Source: Triparma columacea
Taxonomy: Eukaryota > Sar > Bolidophyceae > Parmales > Triparmaceae
Length of the DNA stretch: 32,780 nt
Reading direction: 5' to 3'
Assembly (NCBI GenBank): GCA_030267965.1
Contig: BRYA01000297.1
Span: 19,766 to 52,545, forward strand
Position 1 is the stretch's first letter. Every line of letters begins with the position of its first letter. Below the pieces are notes generated by a model, which ran no database searches, was not told where the DNA came from, and saw only the letters and a program-made list of their open reading frames with translations. This document shows positions 1 through 10,284 of the stretch, piece after piece. A program made the translations under genes and the position numbers.

Positions 1-25
1 CCCCCCCCCCCCCCCCCCCCCCCCC
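1..25. repeat. Poly-C homopolymer at window edge
   Basis: The window opens with 25 consecutive C residues directly after the stop codon of the first minus-strand gene. Similar G/C homopolymers recur at gene borders and in introns here (around 3403-3430, 29709-29737 and 30187-30199). The true length is uncertain because such runs are error-prone in sequencing. Confidence 0.85.
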
Positions 26-29
26 ACCA

Positions 30-3000
30 CTACCTCTTCGCGGCGTCTAATCCCCCCTTAAAAGCCTCCACACTCCCTCTCCTCCCTCTCGTCTTACTAT
101 CCTCAAAAACTTCCCCCCACTCCTCCCCCCCCTTTGCGTTGATACCCCCAGCCATGCTGCTTCTCCTGAATCCCCTCGGTCGCTGCTTCTCAGCCCTCTC
201 CCTTTCAAGCATCTCCGCGCCCCCGCCCCCGCTACCCTTCAACCGGGACTTGTTCTTCAGATCCTCAGCGAACTTCTTCCTCGCAACGTCCCTCCCCCTC
301 GTGTCACGATCAAAGTCTGGCTCGTAGTCTTTCTGCGTGACCCTCTCGCGGTGTTGAATCGTGGGCTTAAGGTAGCTTGGTGTTCCGGGTGTGTGTTCAG
401 TCTCCCTAAGCTTCCCCGCCACCTCGCTCCTGCGCCCGTCGAGGCCGGTTTTCATGAGCTCTTCCTTCTTCGCTAGCCCCTTGTTCTCAACCTTCCCCCC
501 GTACCTGAGCCCAGTGTCAGTCCTGTTCACGACGGATGTGTAGTTCCCCAGGCCTCCCGGGTTGTCGAACACGCTGTGGCAGAGCAGGGTGAGACGGCCA
601 AGGTCCAGCTTTGGCTTGGAGTACTCGCGGGGGAGGAGGCTGTCGTCCGCAAAGTGGGAGCTCTTCCTCCTTTGCCTTCCCTCTCCTGCGAACGTTCCGG
701 CGGAGACGACGCTGGACGTGGAGCCCGATTTACGGCTCTTGTTGACCACGGCGGGGTCCTGAAATTCCTGCACCTTCCTCGTCTTGTCCATGACGTTCTT
801 CTCCACCTTCTTCAAGTCCTGAAAGTACTTCTCTATAACCTCCCCAACACCGAACTTGTCCCCGTTGCCCAGCCTCTCAAACAGGTCTGCTATGCTCTCC
901 TTTTCCTCTGCAGCCTTCTCGATCGCCTTGCTGGTGAGGAGGATCTCGTTCTCCACCTCGCATCTCTTCACTACGTCCTTGCGGCGGTTTCCTTCCACCG
1001 ACTCTCGCATTCTATGGCAATAGCTAACTCCGATGTAAGGTCGGGAGTACGAGGAGGTGGGGGTGTCGTTGGACGGGTTGTCGTAGGATGTGGCGTCGTT
1101 GTAGGGCGTGTTGTCCAGCCACAGCTCCTCCTTCCATCCTTCATACACGCTCAAATCTCCCTTTGGTATGTATGTCTTTCCAATCAGTACCTCCCCCTGC
1201 TTCGTCCCTGCCTTTCTCTCTTCAAAAATCTCATATATGCTAACTAAGTAACCGTATAAAGTAGTATCCTCCTCCTCTCCGACGTTCATGATTAGTGGGA
1301 GGTTGAATTCCGCCCTCCACTTCCCTAATTGTTCTCCTCCCTCTCCTCCCTCTCCTCCCTCCTCTTCATCCGTCACCTCGGTGATGACAACTGGCGCTCC
1401 GTCAACAGCGTCATCCTCGACAATCCCCCCATTGCTCAGTACAGGTACGACGCTACAGTACCCCAGCCTGACCTTTTCCCTCCTCAATTTCGCCGTCCAG
1501 TCCTCTCCCCCCCTCCCCCTCTTCCCTCTCCACGCTGCCTCGTGCACTACGACGTCGTACTCCCCGTTGATCCCCCCCCACCTACCCGGCTCGAGGAGGG
1601 CCGACTCCCTCCTGTCCATGCTGCCGTAGGGAGCGTTCAGAACGGTGTCGCGGACGATCTGGTAGTCCTCGAACACGCGGATTCCCTCTTCTGATCCTCC
1701 TCCTCTCATACCCTTGAGGACTTCGTTGCCTCCCCCCTCCTCATCAATCTCTGAATACTTTGTCTCAGTGTTGGGGACCCAGCTCCCGGCCATTATTTTG
1801 CCCCATATCTCACCCGTGACTCCGTACTTGTCCTCCACAGTCCTTAGTATCTCCATCTTATCCCCTTTCCACCCGTCAACGATCCCCCCCACCGCTCCCA
1901 TTTTCCCCGGTTTGTGGTACGCGTAGAACGCCGAAAGCAGCAGTTTAATTTGTCCGTCGTCGTAAACCTTCGGTTGCCTTTTTCCCCTCCTTTCCCTCGG
2001 CGTCTGTCTGCTCGCCTTGGCCTTTGCGTCTCTCAATGCTTTCTCCCTCTCCTCCCTCTTCTTCTCCTCCTCCCTCCTCCAGTTGTCGACGTAGCTCGCC
2101 CTACCCTCGATGCTGTTGATGTTGACGTTGTCCCCCCCCGCCCCTACAGATGCCTTATACTGCTTGACCGCAGAATCGTAGTACGAGAGCTGCGAATCGT
2201 AAGGTTCGTTCGGGCTACCCTGTCCTTTCTTGCTCCCCCCCCCGCGTTGTTCACGAGGGGCCTTAAAAGGTCCATCCCCGTCCCCCTGCACTCCCTTCGG
2301 CGGCTCTATCGTAGTCCCCCCCCCTGGGTCGTCCTCCCCTTCCCCTCCTTGGTCGGGTACGAATCCGTCCCCCGCACCGAGGTAGCTCTCCTCGACTTTC
2401 TCCCACTCCTTAGCCGTAACGTACTTCCTCTCCAGCTCCCCAAGTACGTCTTGAACGTCCGAAGCACCTGCTTTCATAGGCGTCATGCGTTGCGGTGATG
2501 TTATTAAAGGTGACATGAACGACGCCGTCGTGTAGTAAGCCGGGGAGGACGGTAGGGCGGGGGTGGGGGGTACCACAGACGAGACGTCGGGGGAGGCGAA
2601 GGAGGCTGATTGGGGGTTTAGGGGTAGGTCGAGTCTGACGATATCCTCGCTCGTCCTGTCTGAGGACGTGGCAGTCTCTCGGTCGGAGAGCTCTTGGTCG
2701 ATGCTTAGTTCCCTCTGTATTGGCAGTAGCGACGTCCTTTGTTCCCTCTGTCTCTTCTCCATAGTCTCAATAGCCTTCTTCCTCTGTTCCGCTCTCCTTT
2801 GGTTCCACTCCTCAACCCCCGCCTTCTGTCTCTCCGCCTCCTTCCGAGCCTCCTCCCCTTCGTCCTCAACCTTAACCTTCATAACCTTCATAACCTTAAC
2901 CCCCCCCTCCTCCGAATGTCCAACGTACTCGCTGGAATAAGGGTTGTACCTCTCGTCGTTAGCGTCGCTTAACCTAACCAGCAAATCGTGGTGCGCGATT

Positions 3001-3530
3001 GACTCCCAGTCGTCGGGTTGGAGGTTGAACTCGAGACTTAAGGAGTTTAGACAACGGACTTCACCACCTTTGAAATTTGAGGCGATCCTCTGGGGGTTGG
3101 GTGGGGGGGAGGGGGGGAAGAGGAGGGGAAATATAATAAAAGGGTTAAGATGGATGGATGGATAGAAGTCGAGACCCTTTCATGATCATAATTTAGCCCC
3201 CCCCCTTCCCTTGTCGTCCCCTCTTCATTTAGTAGTTTCCGGAAGCCCAGTAGTTCTCACCTTGACCATGTCGAGTCTTTTCTTATCGTGTATCTCAAAG
3301 CATTTCCTTAAAAGACCTTCGAACCTACCTTCCTCACTCCAGTCCTCTTCCTTCAGCCACGTAGGCACGCGGTCTACCGCTTTCTTGGTCTCTTTGGAGG
3401 TTGAGGGGGGGGGGGAGGTGGGGGGGGGGGTTGTTATTTCATTTGATGATGTGGAGGGGGGTGATGTTGATGGTGTACCCTTATGACGACTTGGTGATAT
3501 GAGTCGTGCTAGTGACGATAGTTTAACCAT
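30..3530 (-). CDS. Two-exon coiled-coil protein with C2-like region, function unknown
   Basis: Exon 1 runs 3530-3261 (ATG at 3530, 90 codons) and exon 2 runs 3089-30 (stop TAG at 32-30). The 171-nt intron has donor AAG|GTGAGA at 3260 and a pyrimidine-rich acceptor CCCCAG at 3090. Both junctions are phase 0, giving 1109 residues. Without splicing, exon 1 meets a stop at 3225 and the downstream frame has no near ATG, so the join is well supported. The protein is mostly low complexity: Pro/Ser/Thr-rich near residues 15-45, charged Glu/Arg/Lys coiled coil near 160-210, and basic/Gly-rich at the C-terminus. Residues about 470-510 contain FYAYHKPGKM followed by a GWKGDK...LxxVEDKYG pattern, like a short protist motif of the type FYxKxxPxKxxxVDxLLxKYxG. 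Residues about 630-785 read like a C2 beta-sandwich (EFNLPL, then LIGKTYIPKGDL). No catalytic site is seen. A cytoskeletal or membrane-adaptor role is only a guess. Confidence 0.75.
3149..3163. repeat. GATG tetranucleotide run inside an intron
   Basis: A short run of GATG repeats lies in the intron (3090-3260) of the first minus-strand gene, next to a purine-rich stretch on the plus strand that forms the polypyrimidine tract of the acceptor on the minus strand. Confidence 0.6.
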
Positions 3531-3895
3531 TGTTGATTGGAGGTTTTATTTTGAGGTTGGTGGTGTAACTGTTTTCGAGCAGGGTGGGTGGCCTTTTGGG
3601 GGGGAGTTGCTTGGCTTTATTGGTTATGGGAGGAGAGAGGGGGAGGGGAAACGGGATACTATATTGAAGGTATTTACGAAGGGATGGTTTGGGGAGGGGA
3701 ATGGGGAGAAATGAACTATTTTAACAGATGGACAGTCTTCCGGGTTTGTTGGCTGGATTGTTTCTGCAATTAATTTGTCAAGAATGTTTTTGAACGGAGT
3801 TGACTTCGTGCGGCGCCTCCGTTTTTGAATGATATGTGATTTTAGGGGTTATTACTTCGTCCTGCAACCCCCCCTTCTTGGTTTTAATGTTAGGG
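3531..3895. other. Intergenic: presumed promoter of the coiled-coil gene and 3' end of the kinase gene
   Basis: These 365 nt separate two minus-strand genes. Short plus-strand open frames here have no recognisable content, and GG-rich tracts dominate 3580-3710. I see no TATA box, RNA gene or convincing exon. Confidence 0.5.
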
Positions 3896-6726
3896 TTACC
3901 GTAACTCATCATAGTTATAAAAATCATGATATCCTGTGGGCTTGTGGGATTCTTTCATAGCAAAAGCGCGTAAGAACATGGCTTGTGATTGTACCTTGGA
4001 AGACACCTGCCACTGAGACAAATCAATGTCGAAAGAGGTTGCATCCTCGAACATGCAGTACATAGCCGTGCAGTTCGATGTGTTCCATTTAGAGATGTCA
4101 GAGTTGAAAGATCTCGCATTTCTGAACATGTAGCTCATATTCGTGCACTTCGATGTGTTCCACGTAGAGAGGTCACAGTTGAAAGCCATGCAACTTTGAA
4201 ACATGTGACTCATATTCGTACAGTTCGATGTGTTCCACGTAGAGATGTCAGAGTTGAAAGCATAGCAACCACAGAACATCCATTCCATATTCGTGCAGTT
4301 CGATGTGTTCCACGTAGAGAGGTCACAGTTGAAACTGTCCCACGTAGAGAGATCAGAGTTGTAAGCACTGCAATCCTTGAACATGTGACTCATATTCGTG
4401 CAGTTCGATGTGTTCCACGTAGAGAGATCAGAGTTGAAAGCCGAGCAACCTTCAAACATGCCCTCCATATTCGTGCAGTTCGATGTGTTCCACGTAGAGA
4501 GATCAGAGTTGAAGGCCGAGCAACCTTTAAACATGTAGTACATATTCGTGACATTCGAAACGTCCCATCGACTCAGGTCCTCATTGAATTCACTCGCGTA
4601 CTCAAAAAGAGATTCAAAACTCGTAACCTCCGACACGTCCCAGTATTTAATCTTGCCGTACTTCCACCATGCCTTATCCTTATCCTGCACCCACTCCCTC
4701 ACGGCCTCCTTGAGCTGCTCATTGCTTGTGAACTTCCCTTTCTTCCCAAAGAATGACCACCTCTTTTTCGGGGATTCTCTGTTCTTTGACTTCTCCTTCA
4801 GTCTCTTCTCCTCTTCCGCTTTCTTCCTTCTATTTTCCTCTGCCTTACTCTTCTCCTCCTCCTCCTTTCTGTTCGCAAGGGCTGCCTCCTTGGCCTTCCT
4901 CTCCTTTTCCGCCTTCCTGAGTTTCTCAATTTCAGCCTTCTTCTCCTCGTCCATGTTTTCGAATGCCTCGCAAATCTCAGCGAACGTCGGCCTGTCCTCT
5001 TTATCCTGCGCCCAAGCACTCTGCATAAGCGCAATTAGCGCCGGGTTGGAGACTTTAGGAAGTGGTGACGGCCTCTCCTTTTTGTCGCAAACCTTGCGAG
5101 CTATCTGTAGATGCTCTTGTCCCTCCCACGGCCTCCTACCCGTGAGTACCTCAAACATGATGACACCGAACGAGTACATGTCAGCCTTCTCCGTAAAGGC
5201 TGAGATGCCTTCCTCGAGTATCTCCGGGGCGCTCCACTGCGGCGTCCCCTTGAACCCCCCCGAGGTTGCGAGACTCATCACCGTCGCGGTGTTCATAGTG
5301 ACGTCGGACTTGGATAATCCAAAGTCGCTCACTTTCGCCCTCATGTCGGCTGTGAGCAGCACGTTTGGGGTCTGCGCTCCGAGAGTATGGGGGGGGGGGT
5401 CGTTAGACTGGTGATAAGCCTCCATGGTTCTCGCTTCGCTCCTCTCCCCTAGTAGAGAATTCTCTTGTTTCCCCTCTCACTATACATCCCAATACTACTC
5501 ACCTTCAAGTCCCTATGCTCAATGGGTGGATTCTGCTCGTACAGGTACTTCATGGCCTCGGCGATGTCTTGTAAAATTCTGATCTTCATCTTGATTGTAA
5601 GCGTCTTGTTAAGTTCTTCGTTGTCGAGCATACCACGGAGGTCGCCGTTCTCGATTAGTTCCATGAGCATGACGAGCTTTTTCGGGTCGCTCGTCGTACA
5701 ACCCCAGACTGCAATTTGCGGGGGGATTAGAGTGTGAGGGTCATTTATGTGTCTCTAATTGGGCTCTGCTCGTCAAGTTTCACTGTTACACACTTCTACT
5801 TCTACTCACCGTGCACAATGTGTTTGCAGTGAAGCTTGGAATTGATGGCAAGTTCCCTCTTGAACGTCTTGGTGATCTTCTCACGCTCCTCCATTGTTAC
5901 TTGTGAGACATCCCAGACCTTCGCACAGTGCTCCTCGCCTTCGAACTCGACGATGAAAGCGGCCGCAGTGCCTCCGCGAGCAAAGGGCTTGTCAGGGGTC
6001 TTAAATTTGTACTTGTCTGGAGAAATCTCTCCATCTTTGACGGCGAACTTTGCGGAAAGTGGAGAGGAAGAGTGAGGAGTAAACACGAGAGTAAGCAACG
6101 AGCTGACGATTAAAGTTTGAAGGCGTTTCGGGCTCCTCACCTTGCGATCAAGAATAGCCTGCTGTCTACGCATGTGCTTCTCCTGCGCTGCTCGCTCTTC
6201 AGCTACGCGTTTCTTAAGCATCTCGTTACTGTGTATGTTGGAGGCTGTCGTTAGCGATTCCAGAGCTTCGTGGAGATCGTCGCTGGCTGACACGAGCTTC
6301 TTCGTGATGGTACTGCCAAAGACCATCTTGGTGATATAATACGACTTCTTGGTCCCCTTTATGAGATTGGCGAGGACAAGGATTGATTCACGAAGGTCCT
6401 CAAGAGCGAAGAAAACAATCTTGTCTACTTCCTTCCCGTTGTATGGCGCGATGACGCCCTCGACGCGTTTGATCAGCGTGGAGGCTTTCCTCACTTCTTC
6501 ATTGGCCGCAGATTTACCCCCCACGATGGATTCCAAGCTGTGAAAAGGGAGCATTAGAAGAATAAGAAGACATGTGGTAGAGCCGTAATGTCTAAAATCC
6601 CACACAGACTACATGCTTCTCTCACCTTTCGACCACCTCGTGGATTTCCCCAAGGATCTCATAATCAACTCCATCGTTGATTACCTTGGACACCCCAGTT
6701 AAGGCGTTGGTTACAAAGGAGGACAT
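3896..6726 (-). CDS. TKL-like protein kinase with MLKL-like N-terminal helices and C-terminal DUF285 repeats
   Basis: The five exons are 6726-6626, 6537-6141, 6047-5810, 5708-5503 and 5371-3896, all with GTGAG donors and AG acceptors. Phases agree throughout, giving 805 residues. The kinase core is complete: degenerate Gly-rich loop near 190-197, VAIK-type lysine K209 (CAKVW), alpha-C glutamate E231 (FKRELA), HRDLK ending at residue 314 (exactly at a splice junction), DFG at 330-332, and GTPQWSAPE with APE at 362-364. Catalytic activity is therefore expected, probably on Ser/Thr in the tyrosine-kinase-like group. Residues 1-165 are four amphipathic helices resembling the MLKL/HeLo bundle, including KKSYYITKMVFG followed by LHEALESL. 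A charged coiled coil (about 440-515) leads to tandem DUF285 units with cores such as TSNCTNMSHMF and AFNSDLSTW (about 550-790). A signalling role, possibly in stress or death responses, is inference from the N-terminal fold only. Confidence 0.88.
3920..4650 (-). repeat. Tandem DUF285 (BspA/Mycoplasma lipoprotein type) repeats in the kinase C-terminus
   Basis: About eight units of roughly 25 codons carry the pattern F(N)xDLSxWxxSxxTxMxxMF. Nucleotide identity between neighbours is high around the codons for WNTSNCTNM, which points to recent tandem duplication. One unit near 4330-4345 is internally shortened (a partial unit joined head to tail). These repeats form solenoid surfaces in other proteins and here would serve as a binding platform behind the kinase. 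Confidence 0.85.
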
Positions 6727-7247
6727 TTCTCGGTGGTGGGCCTCTAGCGCCAAGAGGAATGCCTCTTACGGGACAATATGATAAACGCGAAACCAATCAG
6801 TGTTGTTGGATTTATTTGTCTTCGAATTGGTAACTGTGGGTGTGGCGGCTGTGGTGAGTGGAGTATGGATAAAGTCTGAAGGAAGAACTTTGAAAGCCCC
6901 TTTTTTTTGGATGCGTTGTAATTATAGATTTTTTAGTAAAACGGAACGAAATCTATCACTTTCTCAAAACATAAGCTGGCCCGTGTCCCGCAGCTCTCTT
7001 TGTTGTTTGAACTGCTAATTATTTAGTTTTACACTTGGAAAATGTACAAATCCATGCGTAAGTTGCGCAAGTGCGGGTTCAGCGTGTATTGTAGTAAGTG
7101 TGTTGTAGTCCTTTTGAAGAGTTTGAAAAACGCGAGTCTTTGAATAATGGAATTAACCTTCCTCAGTACTGCTTTCGCTCTGCTTCTGCTCCTCTGCTAA
7201 TCTGCTCCGAATCTGCTCCTCTAATCTCTTTTTCTTCAAACTTGAGA
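6727..7247. promoter_or_regulatory. Divergent intergenic region between the kinase and the SAP-motif gene
   Basis: These 521 nt lie between two divergent start codons (6726 minus, 7248 plus). A CCAAT element sits at 6793-6797 within AACCAATCAG, about 67 nt from the kinase ATG. The frame upstream of the SAP gene is open from 7098 but has no ATG before 7248. No other gene is visible. Confidence 0.45.
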
Positions 7248-8331
7248 ATGGAAGTCTCAATTCCTTCCAATCTTTCTAGACGTGAACTTCAATCGTTAGC
7301 AAAGAGCCATGGTATAAAAGCTAACATGAAGTCAAGCGATATTATCCTTCAGCTTGAGGAGAAAATTAACAATCTCAAGGATGAGGAGAACACCGGGGTG
7401 ATGGAAAGGAAGGATAAAATTGGACACATTGAGGTTATGATGTAAGTAAGAGTATGTACGGCTTTTTGATGTACGTGCGTGTGTGTGAGTATGTATATTA
7501 GAGGATATAAACGCGTATTTGAGGAGAAAATAGGACACACTCAAAAGATTCCTACTGGCTACTTTTGATCACAAATGGGATACTTTTTGAGACCTATTTA
7601 CAACGTTGGACAACGACTATCACAACAACTATCACAACAACTACCACAACAACCATCACAAATGAGAACCCTCATCCAACTAATACTTCCCCCCCCAAAC
7701 CCTCCCTCCCCTCCCCAGTCCTTCCCCTTCCCCCCTCGTCCATACTCTTCGTCGTACTACAACCACAAGCCCTACCACCACGACCTCAGAGGACGCTTGT
7801 ATCAGGGAGTTAGAGGCTTTAATGTTAGGTATCGAAGTGACTGAATTCCACGCAGAAATATACAACCGTGATGACGACAACGAACCTCCTTCGTTACCTA
7901 CCAAGTCTTCTTCAGTCCTTCCTTCAAATACCTCGGGAGGTAGAGTCTGTGTAAACCACTTCGTAGACCCTTCCCCCGTTGTTAGGTACTCTGATGAACC
8001 ACCGGAGTTTACAGATGGTAGGGTTGACTTTGGAGTTAGGGATTGTGGGATTGATGATATTACAAGAGAGTACAATAACAACGTTAACGTTTGTAATGAG
8101 GTAGGGGTGGAGAAGGTAGTTAAGAAGAACAAGATTCGTAGGGGCAAGAAGAAGTCGTCGAAAAACAAGGAGAACGCCACAACTGCACTAGCATTCGGTT
8201 CTACCCCTGGTGCATTCCTAAGTCCAAACACATTACGGTTAGTTAAAACAGTCGTGGAGGAGAAAGGGAAGGGGGAGGGGATCGAGAGGGAAGTTAGGAC
8301 TAACGCTATGGTGTTTCAAGGACTCTTCTAA
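7248..8331 (+). CDS. SAP-motif protein, NUSAP-like (two exons)
   Basis: Exon 1 is 7248-7441 and exon 2 is 7719-8331, with a 277-nt intron (donor GTAAGT at 7442, acceptor CTCCCCAG ending 7718). The phase-2 donor and the acceptor frame agree, giving 268 residues. The start is fixed because no in-frame ATG lies upstream of 7248. Residues 9-40 form a SAP helix-extension-helix (LSRRELQSLAKSHGIKAN then DIILQLEEKI), a DNA/chromatin-binding motif closest in feel to that of nucleolar spindle-associated protein. After a Thr/Ser/Pro linker, exon 2 has a basic cluster (KKNKIRRGKKKSSKNK) that could be a nuclear localisation signal, and a C-terminal piece with STPGAFLSPNT. A nuclear or mitotic-spindle role is inference. 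The splice join is less certain than elsewhere in the window because the intron is long and repeat-containing. Confidence 0.65.
7609..7662 (+). repeat. Short CAACAAC/ATCAC tandem repeat in an intron
   Basis: Imperfect 12-15 nt units of the form CTATCACAACAA repeat four to five times within the intron of the SAP-motif gene. They keep reading frames open by chance, producing spurious Gln/Thr-rich translations. Confidence 0.6.
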
Positions 8332-8445
8332 AAAGTGTGTGCTGTGTTGACTAAAGGGCTGATGAAAAAGGGAGGGACGGCTAGCTAAGTGATTATTGTA
8401 TTTGTATTAAAAAAAACGTTACGACGACATGATCATTTATTGTGA

Positions 8446-9782
8446 TTATTGATTTGGGTTACCGTTTGCCATTACTGCGAGAGGAAGTTTGAAATTAGGG
8501 ATGAGGGATTTTACCCAAGTAGGGAGGGGTTCTTTTACGGCGTAGTTTGGAATCAGGAACCTGAGAGACCGTATACTGCGGAAAGGGGTTGGTAAGGGAA
8601 TTGCGACACTGCACGTTCAAAAGATTCTCCGTCATTTCTCACCTCAGCGGCTGCTTACCACCCTCGTCTGTAAATCCGTACTCCTCTGCAAGCTCCGCGA
8701 CTATCTGCACACTCCCTGTCTTGGTCATAATGCCATCGTCATCATTTGCTAGCGCTACTACAGCTTTTCCCGTAAAACTGACGGTCTCAGCGTCGTCCAA
8801 ACTGCGCTCACGAGAGGGTGCATTTAGAAAAAGCCGCAGATGTGCTCCGATCACCCCACACACCTTCTCACCTTATACCAACGAACTTATCCCAGTCCCC
8901 ACTCTCAACCGTTTTCTAAGACAAGCAGGGTTGCGTTTGTGGTTTTAGAATTGATCTGAGTGTATTGTGATGTTCTAAATCTGCCGTTTTCAAGACCATT
9001 CTCACCTTCATATTCTCGGTCATAACAACTCCAGGCCAAAGGCTAGCCGTCGCTATACCTTCCGGCTTCAACTCCACCGCCATGTCCTTAGCCAGACGGT
9101 CGACTGCGCATTTAGCTACCCCGTAGGCGACGTTGAAGGTGTAAGAGACACCGCCGAAGGAGGATATCATGAAGATCTTGGGAGTGGTTTTGTGGAGTGA
9201 ACGAGTTCTCATCATCACAGGGACGGCCTCCTTGCTTGCTACGTAGTGACTTCTCAAACCTACGCCGTGTACTGAATCCCAAGCATCATTTGGGAGCTCC
9301 CAGAAATTATTGAACAGGCTTTGTGCACCTTCCTGCGGTGATGGGAGTGAGTGAAGCGAAGCAAGTGATAAACTATAAACCAAGCGAGTCGTTGATAATG
9401 AGTGTCTGCTCACCTCCTCAAAGTTGGATGGAAGGGAGAAGGCATTGTTCACGAGGAGATCTAGACGACCGCAATCGTCTAAAACACGCGAAAACAAGGA
9501 AGCTACTTGAGAGTCATCATTATGATCGCACTGTACGGGTATAACAGGACCGCCCCCAGCCTCAGCAGCCTCAGACGCCGTTTGCTCAAGTGAGAGCGGT
9601 CCAGACATCGTCTGCCCCGTGATGTACGTTGTATATCCTTCTCGCGACAGCTCAAGCGAGATACCTTTGCCAATACCTCTTGAAGCGCCTGTCACAACGG
9701 CCACTTTTGTCGGAGGTGGTGAATTGAGACTATGAACTATCGAGATGTAGGCGAAAATGAGGACGAGAGCCATTGTACGCAT
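8446..9782 (-). CDS. DHRS1-like short-chain dehydrogenase/reductase (five exons)
   Basis: Exons are 9782-9414, 9332-9006, 8915-8872, 8801-8643 and 8575-8446, with introns of 81, 90, 70 and 67 nt and all donors GTGAG. Phases agree and give 342 residues with stop TAA at 8448-8446. The Rossmann SDR motifs are intact: cofactor loop TGASRGIG at 31-38, LVNNA, an active-site Ser in ISSFGG, and YGVAK for the catalytic Tyr and Lys. The later part (LWPGVVMTENMK, then FTGKAVVALAND, then EYGFTDEGGK) follows animal DHRS1 closely, including the C-terminal extension in exons 4-5. The N-terminus is a hydrophobic leader (MALVLIFAYISIVHS), so an ER, periplastid or secretory location is likely; there is no Phe at the cleavage site. 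ATGs at 9782 and 9773 are both possible starts. It would oxidise or reduce a carbonyl/alcohol using NAD(P)(H); the substrate cannot be read. Confidence 0.92.
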
Positions 9783-10284
9783 ACACAAATGATTTTTTGG
9801 AGGTGGAGGTGGCGGTGGCGGTGAAGGTGGAGGGGACGGAGGAACAAACGTAGATCACGTCGTGCTGCAGGGAAGGAAGGTGGGTGGAGAATTTCCATCC
9901 AAAACACCACACCAAATCAACAAATAGCTTTGCAAAAAAGGTAAGAAGGACAACAATGACAATGATAACACTTTCCAAGGCTTTCACCACTTGTTATTTG
10001 TCCTATTGTTGACATTTATCTCCTATTCACGTCCAAATTCAAGTTATTTCCCCTCTTCAATCACGGTCGACTGACTGAGGATTCATTGGGTTTCGATTTT
10101 TCGTCTCATAGACGAGATAATATACTCGCGGCCCCATTTACGACATCGTCAACATCGTGTTGGGGGTAATATGGGGCAGAGAACCGCCATTGACGCATAC
10201 TTGAGGGTCTCACAATCCCCCTCCCTTGCTCTTCGTCAATCACACCACACTAACCCTCCTGATTCCCGTCAATAATGTAGGAAA
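9783..10284. promoter_or_regulatory. Divergent region: SDR promoter and 5' flank of LRR gene A
   Basis: From about 9910 to 10280 this matches the 5' flanks of the other LRR genes. Landmarks are GACAACAATGACAATGA (about 9950), CCTATTCACGTCCAA, TTTCCCCTCTTCAAT, AGACGAGATAATA (about 10111) and CGTCAATAATGTAGGA just before the start codon. It is closest to the flank of the inverted gene E, sharing CACTTTCCAAGGCTTTCACC. Relative to the other copies, about 90 nt between AATGTAGGA and the start codon, including the TATA-like segment, are missing. Confidence 0.6.

Noticed and set aside
562..1926. Plus-strand frames over the first gene
   Set aside because: Translations are Leu/Pro/Ser-rich with no motifs and lie opposite a 1019-codon exon with good splice evidence. 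They are shadows.
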